This document shows positions 35,750-47,987 of a DNA stretch of 64,000 bases, in pieces. The DNA is from Drosophila miranda. Taxonomy: Eukaryota; Arthropoda; Insecta; Diptera; Drosophilidae. The stretch covers positions 12,384,001 to 12,448,000 of the forward strand of contig NC_046673.1 in NCBI RefSeq assembly GCF_003369915.1, read 5' to 3'. The notes below the pieces were generated by a model, which was not told where the DNA came from, made no database searches, and saw only the letters and a list, made by a program, of their open reading frames with translations. The number at the start of each line of letters is the position of its first letter. The stretch's first letter is position 1. The translations under genes and the position numbers were made by a program.

Positions 35750-38700
35750 ATGGAACTGAAAGGTGTTCATCAGCAGAATGGTACCAGCAATGGCACAGGT
35801 GCTGCAGGAGCAAAAGGAGAATCGGCCCCACCAACTGCACCAGCAACAGCAGAAGCAGCCGCATCTTTAGAAACCACAACAGAAGTAAGTGAAGAACCAT
35901 CCCCCCCTCTGCGTGGAAACCCTTGTGCAACACTCCATAAAATAATCACGGCGCAAAGAGCTAATGAAATTAGTTTCAAGTGCAGTGCCGGGGCACCACT
36001 CGAGTGTGGAGTGGCGGGCATAAGTGGATGGCCGCCATATGGCGACAGATTACAGAATCGTAAGCCATAGTTGAGTGGGAAAGTATGTGACCGACCCAAC
36101 GGCCCTTCGCCAGAGGATGGGATGCGAATAAGGATAAGTACTGTAGAGGGTTACGGCAGTTATGCTGTTCGGATTGGTGGTTAGTTTAGTCATGTTCCAC
36201 CGGGGCTCCACCGTTGTTTTGCCTTTATGGCTTTATGGTCATTATGATCATTAAGTCAGTCAGTCTTTAATTGCAGGGCTAATCGACCGACAAACGAAAA
36301 TGCGATTTACAATCCACCGCCCAACGCACACGCAGTCAGCGCAGAGAGCTGAGGAGAGCTGGGGAGAGGAGGGGGCAGCTAAGGAGAGCTGGGAAAGACT
36401 TTGTCTGGCGGATATTAAATGCATATCTTATACGGTTTATTACAGCACAGTCGTACATAAGAATACCCGTATAGTACCTGTAGTGAATGCCCCAGAAAAA
36501 CCATAATTCCCTGAAACCGAAACGAAACGAACGAACCGAACCGAAACTTATCTTAGACAGCCTTCAACTGCGCGGCCGGCACTACTCTAACAGCACACTT
36601 TCCAGATATAATAATATACGATAGTACTACTCGTACTATTGTACATATTATTACTATATGTTTAAGTGCGCATATCGTGGGTATATCGCTGGGGCGGAAA
36701 CCCGTTTCCACACGAAAGATGACTGCAATGACAGAACAGAACAGAACAGATCAGATCAGAACTGTACCGAACCAAACTGAGCCCCTAGCTGGAACTGACT
36801 TGTCACGGCGCTGGTGCTAAACCAATGATCAAATGTTGGCTAAAACGGGCAAATAGGGGAAGAGCCCAGTGGAAGGTATTCTGTGGTATTACCCAATCCG
36901 GCAGCTGAATTCTAAATAAGTGGCTAGAAGAGTTTCCAGTTCTGTAAAGTGGGGGACTTTTCTTTCATTTAAATATTGAATAATGTGTGGTTTCCCCAAA
37001 ACCCCATTCCACCCATCAGAATGTGTCAGGCATTCAGGTAGCTTCCAAAGATTTAATCATGGATACATATGTATGTAGACTTCGATTCCATTAGATAACA
37101 AATCTTAAGTTCAACAGCCTTTAAAGTCTATAGTCTTAAAAAACACAATATATTTTGTAAGGTATTCGTAACATTGCAAAATGAGTACAAGATTGTAACA
37201 CCCTTGGCGGAGATAAAGTGGATAGGCAAACATATAGTCTTTGGCTTCGACTCTACAGTTTCTACAGCCTTATAATGATGCAGTTTTCGTTTTCATTTAT
37301 CTCCGTAATTGCCGCCGTAGCTTTCCCGCCCGCCGCCCATTGTCTCCCCCCCTTCGCCCGCACGGTGTGTCTCTCTGAGTTATTATTTTATTTAAACAGC
37401 CGTTTTTCTGTACGAATAGCAAATATATGTAAGGCGGCACAACAGTTCTCTGTCGAACCCCCGTTTTGGGGGCCGTAAAAAACAGGTAACGACGCCAACG
37501 GAACCCCCCAGCTGGTGCTGCTGTGCAAATGTATTGCTGAAAATAGATTTCCATCATATTAGTACAAAAAATATGTACTCGTAACAATTATAATTAATGA
37601 TACCCATTACACGAGAGTGCTTTAAAATCATATGAAAGGTGCGTTTCATAGATATACCCTATTGGGCCCATAGTTTTCAGCCGTATTCTCGTGCTCTCGT
37701 TCTCGTTCTCGCTCTCGTTCTCTCTGTCTCTACACTTGTGTCAATGAATATTATAATTGCTTTAGAGACACCGACTCAGAGAGTGAGTCATTAACTAGAA
37801 TCCAATTGTCTGTCCAGTCAACGTGTGAACTTTTTGCTGGGAAAGCTGTTCGGGCAAACTCGATCTCTCCGATGCCCTATCGTGTTGGACGATGGATCTC
37901 AATGTCGGGGTAGGTTCCCGACTAATGCATTAACAGAATGGAAATGGAAATTATGATGAATATAAATACCATTTAAACACTTTATTGACGGGGGTTTTTC
38001 TGGACGGCCGGGGAATTAGGCAAATCTTTTCTTCCCAAAACAGTTGGCGGGGGCAGGCATTATGCAGTGCCTTTTGTTAATTGATATTTATAGAACAAAA
38101 TGCATTCAGATTCAGAGCTAATTGCTTTAAAGGCCCTTATGACTATTGGTTAAGCTCCGTTCCCATTCCCTTTCGCTTCGCTGATTCATGAAACAAAACT
38201 AGCTGCTTCCATTCATTTGAATGAAAGGGAGTGATCAGTTTTTACAACGAAAAGAATGATATATAGCATGACTAAATGCACAGAGCGAATGAAGGAAATA
38301 TTCGCTGCAAGATTGGAAGGCTGTACACACAATGATTTCAACTAAGATCTAGATTCTATAATGATTCATGATTCATGACGAAAATACCTACATACCTTTC
38401 CAGCTATATTTCCACAAACAGAATTCACTAAAATTGTAGGAATATTTTTGGAACTACTTCTATCATCGATCCTTGGACTATCGTGGGCTTGGATCTTTTC
38501 AGGAAATACTTTGATATTAGTTCTTAATAAATTTAAGGAATCTTTTGTGAGTGCATGGATCTCAGGGAGAGAACATTGTGGCTAGGTAGTATCGATCGCT
38601 TTAGAATACTAGTGCCCCTCCTCCAATCTTATCACGATAAACGGAAACAAATATAAATATGTCACAATGAATGATACATAATTATATATGGTGTATAGCA

Positions 38701-41195
38701 TTATCTGTCTGTAGTTAAGAGCGTGTACAAGCTTAGATACATATTTGCCTGCGGCTTATCTGGGAGTTCAGATTTGGAAATACCAACTTTGTTGGGATAC
38801 TGCTGACACGCGTTCGTGGGCAGGGCTGTGTGTGTTGCCAGATCATACATATTTACCCGAGTCAAAAATGCACCGCTAATGAGTGTCTAAATATTTAGTC
38901 ATGTGTCTGGAATTTTTCGTAAAGGTATTACTCATGTATGGCGGGACTCTGACAACCAATCTTGGATCTCTTTTGCAGAAGGTGGATGCGGAGCAGCAGA
39001 AGCCCGAGCGCACCAATTGGGGCAATGGCCTGGAGTTCCTCATGTCCTGCATATCGGTGTCCGTGGGGCTGGGCAATGTCTGGCGATTCCCCTTCACGGC
39101 GTACGAGAATGGTGGCGGTGCCTTTCTTATACCCTACATCATTGTGCTTTTCCTGATTGGTAATAGAAACGAGACACGTATGAGTCCTGATCATACATTT
39201 GATCCTTCATCTGCTTGCAGGCAAGCCCATGTACTATCTGGAAATGATCATGGGACAGTTCACCAGCCAGGGCACTGTGAAGATCTGGTCTGTGGTCCCG
39301 GGCTTTGTGGGCGTGGGCTACGGCCAGGCCTTTGCCACCATCTGCATCATCACCTACTACTCCTCGCTGCTGGCCCTGACGCTCTACTATCTCTTTGTGT
39401 CCTTCCAATCGGTGCTGCCCTGGTCCTACTGCTGGGAAGATTGGATAAACTGTGTCGACTCGCGGCCGCAGGAGGACACGGATGCTCTGCTCTTCAGCAG
39501 CAGCAACGTCACCAACGTCACCGCACTGACGGACACAGTGAAGCTTCAGAGCAGCTCCGAGCTCTACTTTCTGTAAGTTCTCCTTGGGTGACGAACAAAC
39601 CTCTCTTTGAATGCAGTCCCTATGTTTCTCTGTGTCTCGACAGGAATGTGGTGATTAAGGAGAAGATGGACATATCCGATGGTATTGGTGACCCCGACTG
39701 GAAGCTGACGCTGGCTCTGTTCGTCTCCTGGGTGGTCATCTTCCTTGTGATAATGCGCGGTGTTAAGAGCTCCGGCAAAGCGGCCTACTTCCTGGCCCTT
39801 TTCCCCTACGTGGTGCTGTTCATCCTGCTGGTCAGGGCCGTCACCTTAGAAGGTGCACGGGATGGCATTATCTTCTTCCTGGAGCCGCAATGGGGAGAGC
39901 TCCTGAATCCCACAGTGTGGAAGAATGCCGTCGTCCAGTGCTTCTTCTCTCTGGCCGTCGGCTCGGGGCCGATCATCATGTTTGCCTCGTACAATCGCTT
40001 CGATCATGGCATCTACAGGTGAGTAGTGCCCACGATCTATGGAATCAGATCGTTTTTTAACATTTTCTCGATCGATGGCAGGGATGCGATGATTGTGACC
40101 ACCCTGGACACGCTGACGAGTTTGCTGGGCGGCATTACGATCTTTGCGATTCTCGGCAATCTGGCCCACAATCTGCAGATCGAGAACATCCGTGATGTGG
40201 TGCGCAGTGGCACTGGACTGGCATTCATCTCGTATCCGGATGCCATCTCCAAGTTCCAGGCGGTGCCGCAGCTCTTCTCGGTGCTCTTTTTCTTCATGCT
40301 GTTTGTCCTGGGCATCGGATCGATTGTGGCCCTGCAGAGCACCATTGTGACGATCCTTTGCGATCAGTTCAAGAGCTGGAAGTACTGGAAAGTGGCGCTG
40401 GCCACCTCCATATGCGGCTTCCTTATGGGCCTGGTCTATGTGACACCAGTAAGTGACTGCCCATTCAGCTTTCTGAATAATTGTATTTTCTCTAAGTCTG
40501 TGTTTCTCCTCGTATCCTTCAACAGGGTGGACAGTGGATCCTCACGCTGGTAGACTTCTATGGCGGCACCTATGTGGTCTTCATTTTAGCCATTTTCGAG
40601 CTGGCAGGCATTGTCTGGATCTATGGTATGCAGAACTTTTGCGACGATGTCGAGTTCATGTGCAACCGAAGGGTGTCCCTATATTGGAGAGTTTGCTGGT
40701 CCTTCTTCACGCCCGTCATGATGATCGTCATCTTCATCTACTCCATGGTCACCATCGAGCCCATTACCTACAGCGAACAGTTCTTCCCGGAGTCGGCAAA
40801 TGGTGAGTACTCTTTGGAATAGTCTTGGTTTCTCTAGTATCTTATCCATGACTTTTGATCTCTTTAGTGGCTGGCTGGCTGCTGTTTGGCATCGGCGCCG
40901 CACAGTTCCCACTCTGGTGGATGTGGTACATCTCCCATCACAGGGAGGGCAGCTTGGGCCAAGTGAGTATTTGGATATCATCCATCTTGAACAGGTTTTA
41001 ATCGTTTCCCTATTACAGTCCTTTGTGGCCTCGTTGCGGCCCAGCGATAAGTGGGGTCCGGCCAATCCCGAAACGAAACGTCTATGGGTGATCTTCAAGA
41101 ACGAGAAGGCCGCCCAGAGAGCCACCAAGAAGCAGTCCTCCAAGCTGGGCGCCTTCTGGCAGAAGGTGGGCCACTTCTGTGGTAGCAATACCTAG
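35750..41195 (+). CDS. NAAT1: Sodium-coupled nutrient amino acid transporter, SLC6 family
   Basis: Eight exons (35750-35884, 38979-39159, 39221-39572, 39644-40018, 40082-40448, 40526-40802, 40868-40962, 41019-41195) give 652 residues. Exon 1 starts MELKGVHQQNG, as in the fly NAAT1 protein I recall, and encodes a disordered 45-residue N terminus. Exon 2 opens TM1 with the SLC6 signature GLGNVWRFPFTAYENGGG (NVWRFPF at about 78-84). A glycosylated extracellular loop between TM3 and TM4 carries several N-x-S/T sites, and twelve membrane spans follow. TM6 includes FSLAVGSGPIIMFASYNRF, the substrate and sodium site. These transporters import essential amino acids, and uniquely D-amino acids, across the apical membrane of gut and other epithelia. 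The start at 38883, which would add a hydrophobic leader, lies in the intron upstream of a good acceptor and is rejected. The 3' end is probably at 41407-41474. Confidence 0.94.
35885..38978 (+). other. NAAT1: First intron of NAAT1 (3.1 kb)
   Basis: The phase-0 intron contains no credible exon. It has short tandem runs (GAACA repeats at about 36736-36750 and CTCGTTCTCG repeats at 37690-37725) and a CCCGCC-rich block near 37325-37360. Being by far the largest intron of the gene, it is the natural place for regulatory elements. Confidence 0.5.
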
Positions 41196-41406
41196 GATAT
41201 AGATATCCGGAATAGATCTTCGATATCTGAGATTAGGTTTATCGTGTAGTATCCGTGTGTTAGTTGTATGCCATTTTCAGCCTCTATGAAGCCATCACAA
41301 ATGCCGACACAAAGCCACAGGCAGACCCTTCAACCAAATATACTTAAATGTGTGAAGTGGAGTGATCCCTTGCTAGCATCATTTACATGTACATATATAA
41401 TATATT

Positions 41407-41514
41407 AATAAATTTCCCGTTTTTTTTTTGTTTTTGTTGTCCTATGTATAAATCGAATCGTATCAGATAATAAACTATGATACTCGTCATATTTCAAAAT
41501 TTGCATTTTATTAG
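41407..41514. promoter_or_regulatory. Convergent polyadenylation signals of NAAT1 and SK
   Basis: On the + strand AATAAA occurs at 41407-41412 and 41469-41474, suiting the end of NAAT1. On the - strand AATAAA occurs at 41509-41514 and could end the SK transcript. The two genes thus meet tail to tail within about 100 bp. Confidence 0.45.
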
Positions 41515-44500
41515 CCCTTTGAAAAAAGAAATAAAATATACCTGTTTTCCTCTGAGAGGACATGTGATCTTAACGATGACTCCGATGACTTACTGGTATT
41601 TTTTATGCTATATAAATAGGCATTTCCACTCTTCTCTTTAAGCGTTGCCATGGTTTGTATGGTTGTATTTCTTCCATTTAGGAGGGCACCCTCTTCCAGA
41701 GAAACCTCTCCAGTACTCCTCTCCAATCCAATACGAAAAAAATTACACAAATTGCTTGATTTTATATTTTTAATTTATTTTTATTCAGTTTTTGTTGGTT
41801 TTTCTTTCATACAAAGCCCTTTATTATTGTTAAAATTTCAATTGTTCTCTTTTTTGGTTTTAAATTAATAATTTACAATTTTATGGGGGGGGGGGGGGGG
41901 GGGGGGGGGTTTCTTCTTTCTATCCCTACTTCACCCACAGATCTTACCTCATTCTCATTCTCCTTATAGATCCTTGTTCTCATATTCTCGATCTTCTTTG
42001 GGAAGGGGGAGAAGTGTACATTATAACAGTACATCAATTGATTTTATGTAATATGGTAAATTTGCTATAAATAGTGGGAATTCTTACAAGGTAAATGCTT
42101 AATGAGCAAAAAAAAAAAACAATTATAATCGTCATCAGATCCGATCAGTTTATGCTACATACATAATACATATAATATATATATGCTATATATATATATA
42201 TATATGTATACAAAATAACAAATCGTAAGTCTAATAAACATTCTTAAAATTCATATCTCAAATACAAATACAATATTTGCATTAGGTTTGGTTTCTTTTC
42301 TTGTTTTTGTTTTTTGTATGGTATTCCTATGTAATTGTGTTTCGATTTTTGTTTGTTTTGGGTTTGGGTTTGGTGTTTGGGGCTTGGGGGTTTTCCTTAG
42401 CTTTAGATTCTTGACTTTACCAAACATTACGCGGGTTCTATGAACTGCCTTTTACTAGTGTTCTGCTTTTCTTTTGTCGATTTCTTGTGTGACTAGGTTT
42501 TCGAATCGCCTCTTATCCTCATCCTCATCCTCAACTTCATAATCTGTTTTCTATGTTAATGCTATTTTGTGTCTGTGGTTTCTGTATTTCTGTTTTCTCG
42601 TTTATTTTTTAGATTTTCGTTTTGTTTTTCAATCGTAAAATACTAATTTAGCAAATGTAGGCACCCTAAATATTAAAGCTTTTGCAAAACACGGTTCCTC
42701 GATGAGATATATAACAATATAATTTGTTTGGTTTCTGTTTCGGGTATCGGTTTAGTTTTTTACATGTAAATTTAAATATACAATACAATTAATTTAAAAT
42801 AAACTATTTTTTCATTGGGGGTTTTTGTTTTTGGTTTTTGGTTTTTTTGTGGTTTTTAAATCTTCCTACGCATTTCTTTTAGAAATCAAATCTTTTCCCT
42901 TTCAACTATACTAATTTAATTAAGTTTAATTTAGATTTACTTAGTTATAGTTTAAGGTTTAGCTTTAGTTGACGTTAGTTTTAGATTTAGTTGCATTTAC
43001 TTTAGTTTCGGTTTCTTTTTTACCTATTCTTCTGTTTTGTTTTCGTTTGTTTAAATCATGCAATGCATTCTAGTTTAGGTTTTCATTTCCTTTAGGTTTT
43101 CTTTTTTGTTTTTTAATAAAAAATTGTTTCACTTTTCGCCTGCTTCTTCGCGTTCATCTCTACATCCTCTACATCATCCTCATGCTCTTTATTGTTTAGT
43201 TTAACATAATAATTGTTCTTTTTCGGTTTTCATTTAATTTTTTTTTCCATTTAATTTGTCGTTTAATAAATTGGTCTTTGCTTCGGCTTTCGATTTAGCT
43301 ACTGAATACATTACTATAATACATATAAAGTCAAATATGATCTTATTTTTTGTGTCGTCGCGGGTTCCTCTCGGGGTATATACTCTCTAGACCGTCTGTA
43401 CATGTATATAAGTATGTGTATGTATATATATTCATGTGTGTGTGTGTGTGTGTGTGTATGAGTGTGTGTTTATTGTATATGTAAATGTATTTGTAACCTT
43501 ATATATTTTTTGCATACCATACCTCATTCTACATACAATAGTAGTTGAAAGAGTGGGAAAAGGTGTGGGACTGGAATCTGGGGATGGTGGCAGGGGAACC
43601 TCTATATACATATGTATACTATTGATCTGAGCGTGTAAATGTACCCAAAAGACAGTTATTTCAGTTTGGGATTCTGGTATTCCTGGTATTCGATGTACGA
43701 TTGAGAGAACTTGTATCCAGTTTTCGGTACGGTTCGGTTCGGTTCTAGGATCAGGCGTGTGCAACACTTTGTGATTTTCGCAGTACCCCACGAGCTCTAC
43801 GATTCGCTGAAGAAAATAATATATACATACACAAGATTTATTCATCATGTATGCATATTCAATTAGAAATCGTATTAGAAAAATATGAAAAACCAACACA
43901 CAAAGTACACAACACACAGGCCACGGGCCACGGGCCACGGGCCACAGGACAGGGGACTGGACAAACGACAGCAACAGCAACAGGGACGACTGGACAAGCA
44001 CATATGTACATATACGAGTGCTACACCCGAAAGGAACAACATTTAGCCAAACACATGGTGTGGGGCTCATTCATGATCGAGTATGTGGTGTGTCCTGTTT
44101 CTGCAACTGCAACTGCCACTGAATTCCAGCTCAAAAGCGTCTATAAATCGTGTTTTTTTATAAAGTGATTCTGTTGAATGTTCCATTGGTGTTCTTGTTG
44201 AGTGTTTTTTTTTTGTAGGTTCTGTTTTTAGGCAGAGACTCCTATTAGTTGTTTGATTTTGTTTTTTTTTGGTTTTGGTATTTTGTATAATAAAGACCTG
44301 TCTTTGAAATTTCGGTCCCTCATATCAAAGTTTTTTGGTTTTGGTTTTGTTTCGTTTTTAAGTTTTAATTTGTTTAATATTTTTGTGGGGCTTAGGAAAC
44401 CAGTTCAAGGGGGAATTTGATCTTGTACCAATTATTCGATTCAATTCGATTTGATTCGATTTGATATATCGCCTATCGACACATACATGTATCGATATTT

Positions 44501-47291
44501 GTTCGTTTAAAGTTGTTGTTGTTGTTGTTGTTGTAGAGTTGAAACCCAAATATGCATCAATACATAACGTTAAAGCTGGGCGTGGGCGTATTCCATGCCA
44601 ATGTCTGTGTCAGTGTCAGTGTCAGTGTCAGTGTCGTGTGGTAGTATGTGTTCTGAGTGAGGTGTTTGCTCTGTTGTTATGTTCTGTACTGTACTGTTCT
44701 TGTTCTGATCTTTTCCGATCGGTTCGGATCTGTTTTCATTTGTGATCTGTTCTTGTTCTGTGTCTCGTGTAGATCTTTGTTATTTATTTTGTGATAAAGC
44801 TATTTTGACAGCAGTCTTGAACGTTCATTTCAATTTAAATATTCAATATTATAAATAGGTATACACACATTTTTGTTAAGGGTTCGTTTAGTTCGTTTGT
44901 TTAGTTTGTCTTCTCCTTTTTGAAACTCCTCTGGGGGATTCTCTTCTTAGGGTCCTTAGGAAGTTCTCCTCCTGGTTCTATCTATCTCTCGGGGATATAT
45001 TTTTGTATATTACTCGTAAGTTACACCTATCAGACAGTTGAGAAACTTTTGGTTTTCTTTATTTTTCTTTTCTTTTCTTTATGAAGGGGGTGGTGTCTAA
45101 ATCCTAAATCCTGGAAATTCCAAATCAAAGATCGTCTCGGGGGCTGTCGCGGGGCTGTGGCTGTTGTGGGGATGTTGGTCGTGGAGGCGGAATGTCTTTG
45201 AAGGGAAACTCCGATACGTTAATTGGCTTAAGGGATCTACAGCACCTATGGCTATATATATAGTCTATAGATTATACAGATATTTTGATCCTTTCTGGTT
45301 CTTCACGGGTTCTATTCGGTTCTAGAGGATGTGGCAGGGGCAGGGACAGGGGCTAGGAACGGGGTCTGGGACTGGGGCACTATCTGGGGAATTCAGTTGT
45401 ATGTATATCTTGTTTGCTCCTCCTTGTTGTTTTTTGAGTCCTTACAAAGCATTTGTTGAAGTTATGCATTTAGCTAGTTTTGACCTTATTCTCTCTAAAT
45501 TTCGACTAACTTCGATGCTTTCCGTTAATACTTTTAATAGTATGTATGTATATGTATATATATAGTATATATAATTCCTTTTAGAATCTTTAGAAAATCT
45601 TTACGTAGCTCGGCCACTTCTGCTATTAAGACTACTCGTACACTATATCTTTTGTTTGGGGGGTTCCTCCTACACTTCATACACCTCCTTCACCTCCTTC
45701 ACCTCATTCAGCTCCTACCTCTCTGTTTCCGATCTACTCTGCTCTCTAGTCTGTTTCTATTCTGGAGCCTAGAGTCTGTTCTGTTTACCAGCTAGGGTTT
45801 TTCTTGTAAATTAATGTGAATTTCTAAATGTAATATGTTACAAAAGTTCAATTAAAATTGTTCTCTTTTCTTTTATCTTTATATCGATTTGGTTACTTTA
45901 CTTTTACTTTTACATTTAATTTACTTTACTTTTAATTTAGTTTTAGTTCTGTTTTTGTTTTGTTTTTTTTTTTTGGTTTCCTTTTAGTCTATGCTACTAT
46001 CAACGTCTTCTCGTCACGTAAGTAACTCCCTCGAAAGCTAGTCAGGTTCCTAATTGAGTTCATAATTTCTTTTGGTAGAAAAGAAAAAGGCAAAAAACAA
46101 CGAACAACTCGAAATAATATACTCGTATATATATATGTATATGTATATACCGATATATATAGATATATATGTAGAAAAAGAAGACAACAACAAACGTGTT
46201 TCCATTAAATTGGTTTTGTTTTGTTTCGTTAGTTTAATTAAAGCCAGACGCTAGTAGATGTACAATAGTATGTACTACTTGTTTGTGGGTTGTTCCTCAC
46301 TTCTTCGTTCATCGTTCATCGTTACTCGTTACTCGTTACTCGCTACTCGCTACTCGTTCTTCGTTCGTTTTTGCTTACTGTTTTAACGCGCTTTCTAGTA
46401 GATAGTTCTTAAAACATCTGACGTTTTACAGCTATACATATAGTGGGTTCTTCTTGTTGTTGTATACATATATAATTGTTCTAGTTGTCGCTGTTCATAT
46501 TTCCATTTACATTCTGCTTTACATATTACACACACAAAACTGCGTACAGAAGGGAGGACATGTTCTGGATAGGCATTGACTTGTGGGGGTAGGGTAGGCA
46601 GAGGATGGTTGTAAGGAAAGTGCTGCACTAAAGATTTTACAGGAAGTGCTGCTGGGAGGTAAAGGAGTGTTCCAGGGACTGTATTTAAGTAGGTTCTTTG
46701 AGCGCTCGAGTTGCTGGGGGATTGTATTATGATCTGCGGATGATAAAGCACGCTTCGCCACAGTACAGATTCCGATCACATCCCATACGGAACATCACCT
46801 CCCTCTCGAACACACACACAAACACAAACACACATACACACACACACTTATGCAATGCATTACCAGGACATACATACTTATATACTTGTATATAATTTTA
46901 GTAGTTTGCAAAACACAGGCTGCCTCACGGGACACACCAAAGGTGAAAATTACAAATATTTCTATAGCCTAAAACTTAGGAAAAAAATGTTACACCATTG
47001 TATATATATATATATACTATATGTATGTAAGTGTATATGTTTTTTGTTTTCAGGGCTATATATATCCATAAGAGTGTGTGTGTACATCAACAGACATATG
47101 CATGTAAGTATATAACATATAGTTATGTATGTATTGTATGTATGTATATGCTAGCGTTTTACCTTTTGAGTTTTGTGTTTTGTTTGTTTCTCATTCCGAA
47201 GAGGCTTTATTTACAAAAGGCCGACTTTCGAAATTCGACTTGTAGAATTACTAATATTACTATTACCACTATTATTTACTATTTACTATTA
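41515..47291 (-). other. SK: Presumed very long 3' UTR of SK
   Basis: Across this region the + strand is strongly T-rich with GTTTT strings, that is, A-rich with CAAAA strings on the minus strand. This is the mirror image of the papi 3' UTR and fits transcription from the minus strand. No coding-like frame is present. Neuronal channel genes in flies often carry multi-kilobase 3' UTRs. A run of about 25 G lies at 41885-41909, a GTGTCA tandem run at 44606-44634, and TA tracts at 42176-42208 and 47000-47018. Many minus-strand AATAAA sites exist, so several ends are possible. Confidence 0.45.
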
Positions 47292-47987
47292 TTACCTAGC
47301 ACTATTACTACTATTATTGCATACACGTTCTCTCTTTCTAGTAAACTTATTCTCAGTGATCTTTGTTGAGGCGGCGGCTGTGCCACTCGTCGTCGTCATC
47401 GTCATCGGCATCGGCATCGGCATCGGCATCGGCATCGATGTCGCCAGTGCTGCAGTCAGTGGGTCCGTTATCGTTATCGATTTCACAATTCCACTGCCAT
47501 CGCTAGCGTCGGTTTGCTTTGGCGTTGGGGCAGCTTTGCCGCTGAATGCCGGCGCTGAGCTCGATGATGGTACAGTCATCGTACACATCGCTATGGCATT
47601 TTGGTCCGGCGAACTGTTGCTGTTCGTGTTCGTATTAGTCGGCGATTCAACATCCTCTGGTATGACCGGTGGTATTGTCTCACCAACACGATGCAACAGG
47701 TATTCCAGCGACAGTGATATTCCCCGATATTGCAGCTGTGCGTGTGACTGTGTTTCGGACTGTGACTGCGACTGCGACTGCCACTGCGATTGGGATTGGG
47801 ACTGTGATAACGACGGCGAATGCAAACGTTGCCTCAGCGCAATCTCAGCGCCCAGTGGCGGCGACGACGACATGGCTTTTGGTTTTGACATGGACATTGA
47901 CGTTGACGTAGTTTTGGGGGATGGGGGCTTTAATGGTAGCATCTCGATGTTAATCACGGAACTGGAGCGCTCTCTTCTCTCTGATAT
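47292..47987 (-). other. SK: In-frame open extension after the SK stop codon
   Basis: Directly after the SK stop (TGA at 47990-47988) the same frame stays open for 231 codons and ends at 47292-47294. It begins ISERRERSSSVINIEMLPLK and is rich in Ser, Pro, Thr and Gln, with an SQ repeat (about 47750-47815) and a Met-Pro repeat derived from GGCATC units (47404-47443). It could be a readthrough extension, the coding part of an alternative splice form, or a chance open frame in low-complexity 3' UTR. The stop context is TGA followed by A, not the leakiest TGA-C. The opposite strand is also open here (47173-48018), which weakens the case. Confidence 0.4.

Noticed and set aside
38883..38978. Alternative N terminus of NAAT1 continuous with exon 2
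   Set aside because: A strong acceptor (TCTTTTGCAG) lies at the junction, and exon 1 at 35750 gives the family-typical MELKGV start in the right phase.
43432..44070. 212-codon minus-strand open frame in the SK 3' flank
   Set aside because: Begins in mixed sequence and ends in a (GT)n run; no domain, and lies within the presumed 3' UTR.
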